Of a DNA stretch of 9,258 nucleotides, positions 1 to 6,128 are shown one piece after another. Made by a program: the position numbers and the translations under genes. The notes beneath the pieces are model-generated. The model had not been told where the DNA came from. It worked only from the letters and a program-made list of their open reading frames with translations, and searched no databases. Source of the DNA: QHWF01 sp036848175 (GTDB lineage: Bacteria; Acidobacteriota; Vicinamibacteria; Vicinamibacterales; CAVVIG01); the NCBI GenBank assembly GCA_036848175.1, contig DAIUKO010000316.1, positions 1 through 9,258 on the forward strand. The letters are read 5' to 3'. The first letter of the stretch is position 1. Each line of letters opens with the position of its first letter.

Positions 1-1407
1 ATGCCTGCATCGGCATTCGAGCCTGCATTTGCGACCGCAGAGGAAACCGCCGCCGCCGTTCGCGCGAAAACGATCTCGGCGCGCGAGCTCGTCCGTCTGA
101 CCTTCGATCGAATCGATCGCCGCAACCCGCAGTTGAACGCGATCGTCTGGCAGGACCGTGATCGCGCGATGGCGCACGCGCTCGAAGCCGACGACGCGCT
201 CGCCACAAACCGCATCCACGGCGCGCTGCATGGCGTGCCGGTCACGATCAAAGAGGCGTTCGCCTATCGAGGGTCGCCGAGCAGCTGGGGCCAGCCGGCG
301 CTCGCTGACGTCAAGAGTCCGCGAACGGCCGTTGCCGTGGAGCGATTGGAATCTGCAGGCGCCATCGTCGTCGGCAAGACGAACGTGCCGGTGATGCTGG
401 GTGATTGGCAGACGTTCAACCCGGTCCATGGGACGACGAACAATCCGTGGGACCTGACGCGGACGCCTGGTGGATCGACTGGCGGCGGTTCCGCCGCGGT
501 CGCAGCGGGCCTCGGGTCCCTGACGATCGGCAGCGACCTCGCCGGATCGATTCGCATTCCCGCGCATTTCTGTGGCGTCTTCGGCCACAAACCGTCGCTG
601 GAGCTCGTCAGCATGGCGGGATTTCAGCCCGGTCCGTGGGACGGATCGCCTGGGTATCCGATGGACGTCGCCGTCGCCGGTCCACTGGCGCGCAGCGCGC
701 GCGATCTTGAATTGGCGCTTCGCGCGCTCGCCGCCCCTGACCGGGACGCGGCGAAGGCATGGACGTGGCGCATGCCGGCGCCGCGCCACACACGCCTCGA
801 AGATTTTCGCGTCGGGTATGTCTTCGACGATCGGATCGCGCCGCTGTCGTCAGAGATCGGGGCGTTGTATGAAGAGGTGCTCGCGGCCTTGAGCCGGCGC
901 GGCGCGAAGCTCACGCGCGGCTGGCCATCCGGACTCGATCTGCAGGCGCATCTGCCGACGTTTCAGTTTCTCGTGCTCGCGCTCGTGACTGCGGATGCAG
1001 AAGGCGAGCGTGAGCCCACATCACACGCGCGATGGCTTCACGAATCGCGCACGCGGTTGGCGCTTCGCGCCCGGTGGCAGACGTACTTCGACGATCACGA
1101 CGTCTTTCTGCTGCCGACGACGTTCACGACCGCATTTCCGCACGATTCGAGCCGGCCGATGGAGAATCGCGTCGTCGACACGCCGGAAGGGAAGCGGCCC
1201 TACCTGTCCATCGCATCGTGGACCAGCGTGGCATCGGTCGCCGGTCTGCCCGCGACGTCCGCACCGGTCGGGCTCACACGTGCAGGGCTGCCGGCCGGGA
1301 TCGAAGTCATGGCGCCGATGTGGGAGGACGCGACGGCGATCGAATTCGCGGCCCTTTTATCGGACGCGATCGGAGGATTCATTCCACCTCCCGCGTTCAA
1401 GGACTGA
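1..1407 (+). CDS. Amidase signature (AS) family amidase
   Basis: A 468-residue enzyme of the amidase signature family, which hydrolyses C-N amide bonds through a Ser-cisSer-Lys triad. The triad is visible with family spacing: Lys84 in GVPVTIKEAF, Ser159 in the GGSTGGGSAA loop as the cis-serine, and Ser183 in SDLAGSIRIP as the nucleophile. The 75 and 24 residue intervals equal those of FAAH (142/217/241) and match GatA in the Lys to cis-Ser step. A downstream CGVFGHKPS block is also typical. The usual D-I-G-G-S-I-R reads D-L-A-G-S-I-R here. Length fits a stand-alone amidase. No gatC or gatB lies beside it and no signal peptide is visible, so a cytoplasmic amidase of unknown substrate is more likely than a GatA subunit. 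The ATG is the first base of the window, so the ribosome binding site and any upstream start cannot be seen. Confidence 0.93.
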   Translation: MPASAFEPAFATAEETAAAVRAKTISARELVRLTFDRIDRRNPQLNAIVWQDRDRAMAHALEADDALATNRIHGALHGVPVTIKEAFAYRGSPSSWGQPALADVKSPRTAVAVERLESAGAIVVGKTNVPVMLGDWQTFNPVHGTTNNPWDLTRTPGGSTGGGSAAVAAGLGSLTIGSDLAGSIRIPAHFCGVFGHKPSLELVSMAGFQPGPWDGSPGYPMDVAVAGPLARSARDLELALRALAAPDRDAAKAWTWRMPAPRHTRLEDFRVGYVFDDRIAPLSSEIGALYEEVLAALSRRGAKLTRGWPSGLDLQAHLPTFQFLVLALVTADAEGEREPTSHARWLHESRTRLALRARWQTYFDDHDVFLLPTTFTTAFPHDSSRPMENRVVDTPEGKRPYLSIASWTSVASVAGLPATSAPVGLTRAGLPAGIEVMAPMWEDATAIEFAALLSDAIGGFIPPPAFKD

Positions 1408-1415
1408 AGTGTTCA

Positions 1416-2141
1416 ATGTCGCCTTCCCGACCAGCCGCGAATCGTCGCGGACAGGTTCGAGCAGTGCTCGCCGAGCTCGAAGCGATGAGCACGAAACGCG
1501 ACCGCGAGAACCTGAAGCGGTTCGGCATCACCGCGAACAAGGCGTTTGGCGTGTCGATGGTGAACATGCAGAAGCTGGCCAAGCGGCTCGGACGGAATCA
1601 TGAGCTCGCTGCCGCGTTGTGGAAGACCGGGTGGTACGAGGCGCGGATGCTGACATCGTTCGTCGACGAACCGGCGCGCGTGACATCAGCGCAGATGGAT
1701 CGGTGGTGCCGCGACTTCGACAACTGGGGCATCTGCGACACCATCTGCTTCCACCTGTTCGACCGCACTCCGCACGCCTGGAGCAAAGTGAATCGGTGGC
1801 ACGACGAGCGCGGAGAATTCGTCAGGCGCGCGGCGTTCGCGTTGCTCGCGAGCCTCGCCCTTCACGACAAACAGACTGGCGACGAACCATTCGTCGAAGC
1901 CCTCGCGCTCGTCGAGCGTGCCGCCACCGACGATCGCAACTTCGTCAAGAAAGGCGTCAGCTGGGCGCTGCGCCTGATCGGAAGACGTAATCGTTTCCTC
2001 AACACTCAGGCGGTGAGGGTCAGCCGGCGCCTGGCCGCGTCTCCGGCTGCCGCGGCGCGTTGGATAGGAAAGGGCGCGCTCAGGGAGCTCACCAGTCCGA
2101 TGGTGACGCGCCGGCTCGCCGTGTCGCGTCGAGGCCGGTAG
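1416..2141 (+). CDS. AlkD-like DNA alkylation repair protein (HEAT-like repeats)
   Basis: A 241-residue all-helical protein of the AlkC/AlkD DNA alkylation repair family, which removes alkylated bases such as N3- and N7-alkylpurines without flipping the base. Residues that correspond to the Bacillus cereus AlkD active-site set are visible: Trp104 and Asp108 in DNWGICD (the W-x3-D pair), an Arg at 137/138 in EFVRRAAF, and Trp183 in FVKKGVSWALRLIG, the strongest family block. The N-terminal helix VLAELEAM followed by FGITANKAFGVSM also matches the family. The reading frame stays open far upstream, inside the amidase gene, but ATG 1416 is preferred because it includes the complete first helix and lies 8 bases after the amidase stop. 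AAGGA at 1399-1403 is a weak, rather distant ribosome binding site, so translational coupling to the amidase is plausible. The C-terminal tail is Arg/Ala rich. Assignment to the family is firm; lesion specificity is inferred. Confidence 0.9.
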   Translation: MSPSRPAANRRGQVRAVLAELEAMSTKRDRENLKRFGITANKAFGVSMVNMQKLAKRLGRNHELAAALWKTGWYEARMLTSFVDEPARVTSAQMDRWCRDFDNWGICDTICFHLFDRTPHAWSKVNRWHDERGEFVRRAAFALLASLALHDKQTGDEPFVEALALVERAATDDRNFVKKGVSWALRLIGRRNRFLNTQAVRVSRRLAASPAAAARWIGKGALRELTSPMVTRRLAVSRRGR

Positions 2142-2193
2142 TGCGGTTGCGTGAGAACGACGAAGTTGCCGATCATGTTGGCGCGTTCGGGCG

Positions 2194-3753
2194 ATGCGGC
2201 GCGGAATCGGCATGGGCCAGAAGACGACTTCACATCTGAAGTGGTTGCGCCGCGGGGCGACGGCGATCGTCACGACGCTCTTGAGCGTCTGCCTCGCCGA
2301 AGTGCTCGCCCGAGCGGTCAGCGGCGAGACGCTCACCAGGCTGACGCTTCCCGCGGTGCCAATCGAACCGCCGGCCGATCCCGACTGGGCCGCGGTTGCC
2401 GACCGACCCTATCGGCACCGCTGGCCTCTCGCCGACGGCGTGCAGCCGGCGTGGTACGACCGCGATCCCGCTCCCCGACCACGATTCGAGTTGTCACCAG
2501 CTTTGAGAGACCGATACCAGCGGTATCCAAACGATCCTGAAGGCGCCCTGGCCGAGTGGAACATCGCCTATCTTCGGCAGCAGCTCTGCGCCGGCGTGAA
2601 GCGCGGTTCGCTCGGCATCCTGTCGGATTTTCTCTCCTTCAGCGCGCCTGACGGCGGGCGGTTTCCGACGTTCCGCCATTCCAGGCATGTCAGCCCTCCG
2701 GGCAGCTTCACGACGAACAACTTCGGCTGGCGCGGTCCCGATGTCTCGCTGAACAAGCCGCCGCGCACGGTGCGTTTAGCGTTTGTCGGCGCCTCGACGA
2801 CGGTGGACGACTACGGCTTTCCGTTTTCGCACACGGAGTACTTGGAGACGTGGCTGAATTTGTGGGCCGCCGCCACACATCGTGACGTTCGGTTCGAAGT
2901 GATCAACGCCGGGCGCATCGGCATCGACTCGTCGTCCATCGCCGCGATCGTTCGCGAGGAGGTGATGCCGGTCGAACCCGACGCGATCGTGTACTACGAG
3001 GGCGCAAACGAGTTCGCGCCGGCGGCGCTCCTCAAGTTTCCGCCCGACGTCACCAGACCGGCGAAACCGCTGACCACGTTTCGCGAGCGCACGCGCATCG
3101 AGCAGTACTCGGCGCTGGCGCGACGGCTGTTCGTCGCGCTCGACAACATCCATTGGCGGAGCGGCGAGGAGCCGCCGAAACCGCCGTACACCGTGGAATG
3201 GCCGTCCAGCGTCGATGAGAAGCGTCCCGATCCGTTTGCGCCGTCGCTTCCGATGCAGCTGGATCGCGTGGTCGCGAATCTCGACACGATCCGGGACGCG
3301 GCGGCGGCGTCAGGCACGGATCTGATGGTCGCGACGTTCGTGTGGGTCGTCGAGCCGTCGATGCGCCTCGATGTGAGGAAGCACCTGCCGCTGTTCCGGT
3401 ATTTGAACGATACCTATTATCCGGCCGACTATGCCGCGATGCGGCGCATGGCCGACTTCCAGAATCGTGTCTTCACTCGTTACGCGGAGGCGCGCGGCTT
3501 GACGCTGATCGATTTCGACCGGCAGTTTCCACACGATCCCGATCTCTTCAGCGACGCGGTCCACCTGACTGATCGAGGCGTGCGGCTCGAGGCGTGGTTC
3601 TACCTGCAGACGCTTGTGCCGACGATCGAGGCACGCCTGAGCCGTCACCTCTGGCCTCGCGCGATGCGGCATCCAGCACAAAGCCATCCGGCATTTGCGA
3701 GTGAACCGTCGATCGTCAGCCGCGATCAGCTGCTCGCGACCTGTGCGCGGTGA
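2194..3753 (+). CDS. Membrane-anchored SGNH/GDSL-type hydrolase
   Basis: A 519-residue protein with a basic N-terminus, one hydrophobic segment (about residues 21-42) acting as signal anchor or signal peptide, a linker rich in Pro/Asp/Arg, and a SGNH hydrolase domain from about residue 170. A TNNFGWRG motif (174-181) precedes the domain, as in many anchored SGNH proteins. All four blocks can be read: block I FVGAST with Ser201 (GAST in place of GDS), block II VINAGRIG with Gly240, block III YYEGANEF with Asn272, and block V SDAVHLTDRG with Asp454 and His457. About 180 residues separate blocks III and V, longer than in minimal SGNH esterases. The family covers esterases, lipases and carbohydrate O-acetyl modifying enzymes; which applies here is unknown. 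ATG 2212 (residue 7) is an equally good start, with a small GCGGAA upstream. It begins 52 bases after the repair gene and could be read through from it. Confidence 0.85.
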   Translation: MRRGIGMGQKTTSHLKWLRRGATAIVTTLLSVCLAEVLARAVSGETLTRLTLPAVPIEPPADPDWAAVADRPYRHRWPLADGVQPAWYDRDPAPRPRFELSPALRDRYQRYPNDPEGALAEWNIAYLRQQLCAGVKRGSLGILSDFLSFSAPDGGRFPTFRHSRHVSPPGSFTTNNFGWRGPDVSLNKPPRTVRLAFVGASTTVDDYGFPFSHTEYLETWLNLWAAATHRDVRFEVINAGRIGIDSSSIAAIVREEVMPVEPDAIVYYEGANEFAPAALLKFPPDVTRPAKPLTTFRERTRIEQYSALARRLFVALDNIHWRSGEEPPKPPYTVEWPSSVDEKRPDPFAPSLPMQLDRVVANLDTIRDAAAASGTDLMVATFVWVVEPSMRLDVRKHLPLFRYLNDTYYPADYAAMRRMADFQNRVFTRYAEARGLTLIDFDRQFPHDPDLFSDAVHLTDRGVRLEAWFYLQTLVPTIEARLSRHLWPRAMRHPAQSHPAFASEPSIVSRDQLLATCAR

Positions 3754-3928
3754 CGAGACCATGCGCGTTTGTTGACGTCTCCGCGGTTCAGTCAAAGCGG
3801 AAAGAGGACGCACTGCCACCGTGCAAAGACGCTCTGTCATCGAACGTTCGACTTTTCGGCCCGGATTGCCGTGATCGCGCGTGGCATCGCTTCTGCTTCG
3901 CCGTATAAGTTTGCGTCTCGCATCAACG
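3754..3928. other. Intergenic gap upstream of the secreted protein
   Basis: About 175 bases without a credible gene. The frame of the following gene is open back to GTG 3881, but the residues before 3929 do not look like part of the signal peptide. TATAAG at 3904-3909 is a possible -10 element about 20 bases before ATG 3929, but no -35-like hexamer stands at normal spacing, so a promoter here is only a suggestion. No hairpin terminator was recognised after the SGNH gene. Confidence 0.35.
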
Positions 3929-4588
3929 ATGAGCCAGCGGCATGGAATGGGTGGTCTTGCGATCGCGCTCCTGTTCGCGGTCGCGACTGTTCCGGCCCAG
4001 TCACCAGGCAAGCCAAATTTCTCCGGCGTCTGGGTCCTGAACCGCCATCTGTCCGACGTTCCTTCGCAACCGGCCGTCAGCGCGAACAGTTTCGGACCGA
4101 GCGATCAAGGCGGTCGCCCCGGTGGAATTGGACCCGGCACGATCGACGGTGTGACCGGGCGCGGCCGGCCCGGCGGCCCGCCATCCGATGGCTACCGCGG
4201 CGACCGGTATGGACAGCAGACCAATCGGCCGGAGGGCCGCGCCGCAAGCGAGGACTTGACCAGCGACCTCAGGAATCCGTCAGCGTCGCTCACGATCTCG
4301 CACGCCGATCCGACGTTGACGATCACGGATGCGCGTGAGAGAACGCGGCTGTTTCAGACCAACGGACAGCAGGATCCGCATCAGGTCGGCGCCGCCACCG
4401 TTGTGAGCACGACGAGGTGGGAGAGTGACCGCCTCGTGACCGAGTACGACCTTGGCAGCGGCAGGAAGATCCGAATCGTCTATTCACTCACTCCCGGCAC
4501 GCGGCAGTTGCTCGAGCAGATCACCTTCCCGAGCGGTCAGACCATCAAACACGTCTACGATCCAGTCAAACCGATCCGACGACACTGA
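3929..4588 (+). CDS. Secreted protein of unknown function with FSGVW motif
   Basis: A 219-residue exported protein from ATG 3929; GTG 3881 and ATG 3947 are in-frame alternatives. The N-terminus has the pattern of a Sec signal peptide: basic start, hydrophobic core LAIALLFAVAT (about 10-20) and a likely cut after VPA (23). The mature protein begins with NFSGVWVLNRHLSD (30-43). Such an F-S/T-G-x-W-x-L-N opening recurs in small secreted Acidobacteriota proteins of unknown function (recollection, not searched). Residues 56-105 form a low-complexity Gly/Pro/Arg/Asp/Gln segment, probably disordered. The remainder (118-208) alternates hydrophobic and polar residues in short strands such as SLTISHADPTLTITD, IRIVYSL and QTIKHVYDP, which suggests a small beta sheet or barrel. 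No catalytic motif or lipobox cysteine is visible. I do not assign a function. No strong ribosome binding site precedes any of the three starts. Confidence 0.75.
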   Translation: MSQRHGMGGLAIALLFAVATVPAQSPGKPNFSGVWVLNRHLSDVPSQPAVSANSFGPSDQGGRPGGIGPGTIDGVTGRGRPGGPPSDGYRGDRYGQQTNRPEGRAASEDLTSDLRNPSASLTISHADPTLTITDARERTRLFQTNGQQDPHQVGAATVVSTTRWESDRLVTEYDLGSGRKIRIVYSLTPGTRQLLEQITFPSGQTIKHVYDPVKPIRRH

Positions 4589-4634
4589 TGCCATTGGCGG
4601 GCGGCACGTCGTCCTGTCGTGATACGGCTTTCTG

Positions 4635-4733
4635 ATGGGAGAACTGGTCAATCTGATCGGCCTGAGCACCGGCGTCGCGCTCTACGCGATGCTGCTCGCG
4701 ATGGTCGTCCGCGGTAGCCGGACGCCGGACGCG
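4635..4733 (+). pseudogene. Truncated N-terminus of a membrane protein, possibly a sensor kinase
   Basis: From ATG 4635 the first 33 codons read like the authentic start of a polytopic membrane protein: MGELVNLIGL, then a hydrophobic stretch STGVALYAMLLAMVV, then RGSRTPDA. Immediately after this the same frame runs antisense into the 3' end of the glycosyltransferase gene, whose stop codon occupies 4734-4736. From there it becomes Arg/Gln-rich, as expected of a reverse-strand shadow. The frame continues open to 5063, but I regard only 4635 to about 4733 as genuine coding ancestry. From memory, similar openings (NLIGL.TG..LYAML) occur at the N-terminus of Acidobacteriota sensor histidine kinases; this was not searched. 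No ribosome binding site is evident. The alternatives are a small single-span membrane protein fused to a nonsense tail, or chance. The breakpoint coinciding with the neighbouring gene end argues for truncation by rearrangement. Confidence 0.5.
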
Positions 4734-5867
4734 CTAACCGAGGGCTGGCTGCCGCGGCGCCGCCGTCAGCGGCTTGCGCAGCGTCAGGTAGACGCGCCGC
4801 AGCAACTGCGGGGCGACGTGCAGGGCGAGGAGCGCAGCGCGGCCGCGCAGCGTCCTGGGCTGCGACACCGACATGTGGTGACACGCCGCCGCAAAATTGC
4901 CTTCGATCAACCGCTGCTTGGCGTGCTCGATCTCGAGCTGGTTCGTCAACACGCGCGTCCGCGCCCGGATCGCGGCGCGCGCGACCGCCGGCAGATCGTG
5001 GTTCCCGTCGAAGTAGGCGAGCACGTGAATCGCACGCTCCAGTTCGCTGATCGCGTCGCCTGACAATCCGCTGCGGCGGACGCGGCGAGTGGTCACGATC
5101 GCGCGCTGGTACCCGATCCGATGTCCGGCCGCGGCGACTCGCAGCCACAAATCGAAGTCCTGACCCCGGCGCAGCGATTCATCGAAGAACTTCGCCGCGG
5201 CGAGGACGTCGCGCCGCGCCACCACCGTCGACAGGGGGATGTTGCAGCGCTGCTGGATGAGCGCGAGTAAATCCGCTTCGCCCTTCGACGGCGCCGTCTC
5301 CATGAACGTGCGGCCGGCGAGCGGCGATTCGCCTTCGATCAACGCGTCGGCGTAGACCATGGCGCAATCGGCGTGAGTGTTCAGAAACGACACTTGCCGT
5401 TGGAGGCAGTCGGGCGACCACAGGTCGTCGGCGTCGAGAAACGCGACGTACTGGCCGCGCGCGGCGCGCAAGCCGGTGTTGCGCGCGGCGCCGGCTCCGC
5501 GGTTCGACTGCACGATGTAACGGATCTGTGACCGGTAGCGTGCAATCGCCGCTTCCAGGTCAGGCGTATCCGGGGAGCCGTCGTTCACCAGAATCACCTC
5601 AAAGTGAGAAAAGGTCTGGGAGAAGACGGAATCGAGCGCCTCACCAATATCGCCAGCAGCCTGATAGGCGGGAATGACGACTGAAACGACCGGAGCGAAA
5701 CTTCGCGTGTCCATGGCCTCCCGCAACGAGCAACCCGTGCGCCACTGCCTCAGCAGTTTACGCAAAGGTTTCCAATGCAACATCCGTATCAATTGCTGAT
5801 GTTTATCAATCGCTGATTTCAGCTCAGCAGTCGACAAGCTCGAGCCGCGAGGAAAGGTCCTTTGCAC
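4734..5867 (-). CDS. Family 2 glycosyltransferase (GT-A fold)
   Basis: A 377-residue enzyme that would transfer a sugar from a nucleotide-sugar donor to a glycan or lipid acceptor at the cytoplasmic face. The GT2 hallmarks are clear: VSVVIPAYQ (61-69) as first strand, VNDGSPD (94-100) for nucleotide binding, NRGAGAARNTGL (122-133), the D-x-D metal site FLDADDLW (143-150), and GQDFDLWLR (235-243) where Asp237 stands in the position of the usual catalytic acidic residue. The C-terminal third is helical and basic with no clear transmembrane span, so a soluble or peripheral enzyme is likely. The longest reading starts at GTG 5867 with AGGAG about three bases upstream. ATG 5714 (residue 52), just before the domain, has GGGAGG two bases upstream and is a real alternative. 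The first 50 codons are visibly less GC-rich than the rest. It is the only minus-strand gene in the window, stands alone, and is bounded on both sides by gene fragments. Acceptor and donor cannot be told. Confidence 0.88.
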   Translation of the reverse strand: MQRTFPRGSSLSTAELKSAIDKHQQLIRMLHWKPLRKLLRQWRTGCSLREAMDTRSFAPVVSVVIPAYQAAGDIGEALDSVFSQTFSHFEVILVNDGSPDTPDLEAAIARYRSQIRYIVQSNRGAGAARNTGLRAARGQYVAFLDADDLWSPDCLQRQVSFLNTHADCAMVYADALIEGESPLAGRTFMETAPSKGEADLLALIQQRCNIPLSTVVARRDVLAAAKFFDESLRRGQDFDLWLRVAAAGHRIGYQRAIVTTRRVRRSGLSGDAISELERAIHVLAYFDGNHDLPAVARAAIRARTRVLTNQLEIEHAKQRLIEGNFAAACHHMSVSQPRTLRGRAALLALHVAPQLLRRVYLTLRKPLTAAPRQPALG

Positions 5868-5896
5868 TGACTCCTGATCGCGGGCGGCAGCCGCGG

Positions 5897-6084
5897 CGGA
5901 AGTTTACGCCGCCGTCGCCGAACGATCAGACGAGCGTCATCCCCAGCACCTACATTCCGGCGCACTCAGCGTGGTGGCGATCGCCGCGTCCGGCCTGCCG
6001 TCAATCCGATCACCGGCCGCGACAACAACGGCGACAGTTACCCGGTCGATCGTCCGATCGGTCGCCGTCACGTTCATGTTCTGA
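5897..6084 (+). pseudogene. Frame-broken remnant of a TonB-dependent receptor C-terminus
   Basis: No open gene spans this interval, but pieces in changing frames add up to the end of a TonB-dependent outer-membrane receptor. One frame gives SDERH around 5926-5940 and LSVVAIAASGLP at 5965-6000. The next frame gives NPITGRDNNGDSYPVDRPIG at 6003-6062, a wording typical of Acidobacteriota-style receptors just upstream of their last strands. The first frame then resumes with VAVTFMF and a TGA at 6082-6084. That ending has Phe at the last position and hydrophobic residues at alternating positions before it, the signal recognised by the outer-membrane barrel assembly machinery. At 5897-5963 a different frame (KFTPPSPNDQTSVIPSTYIP) also has high-GC third positions, so a further shift or a deletion is possible. 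The receptor plug and most of the barrel are missing. Identification rests on motif wording, not on a search. Confidence 0.5.
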
Positions 6085-6115
6085 AACGCTGACACGCTCT
6101 CTCAATGGCCGCCGC

Positions 6116-6122
6116 AAGGAGG
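6116..6122 (+). promoter_or_regulatory. Strong Shine-Dalgarno site for the YncE/phosphatase gene
   Basis: AAGGAGG ends six bases before ATG 6129, an optimal arrangement. It fixes the start at 6129 rather than at the in-frame ATG 6105, which lies upstream of this site and would add eight residues ahead of the signal sequence. Confidence 0.85.
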
Positions 6123-6128
6123 ACGCTG

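Noticed and set aside
1032..1415. Upstream extension of the DNA repair gene inside the amidase gene
   Set aside because: The extra 128 residues are a shifted-frame product of the amidase; family homology begins after ATG 1416.
3772..3777. TTGACG as a -35 box after the SGNH gene
   Set aside because: No -10-like hexamer lies 16-18 bases downstream.
4589..4634. Hairpin around CACGTCGTCCTGTCGTG as a terminator
   Set aside because: Only a four-base stem and no U-tract; not a credible intrinsic terminator.
4734..5063. Continuation of the plus-strand frame from ATG 4635 as a 142-residue gene
   Set aside because: After codon 33 it is purely antisense to the well-supported glycosyltransferase and its composition turns Arg/Gln/Asp-rich without domain features.
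4747..5892. Possible inverted repeats (GGCTGCCGC at 4747-4755 and its complement at 5884-5892) bounding the glycosyltransferase
   Set aside because: Only nine GC-rich bases, not at the inferred breakpoints, and the left copy is inside coding sequence; easily chance.
6047..6060. Paired CGATCG palindromes as an operator
   Set aside because: They are explained by the codons for PVDRPIG in the receptor remnant, and CGATCG-like words recur throughout the window.
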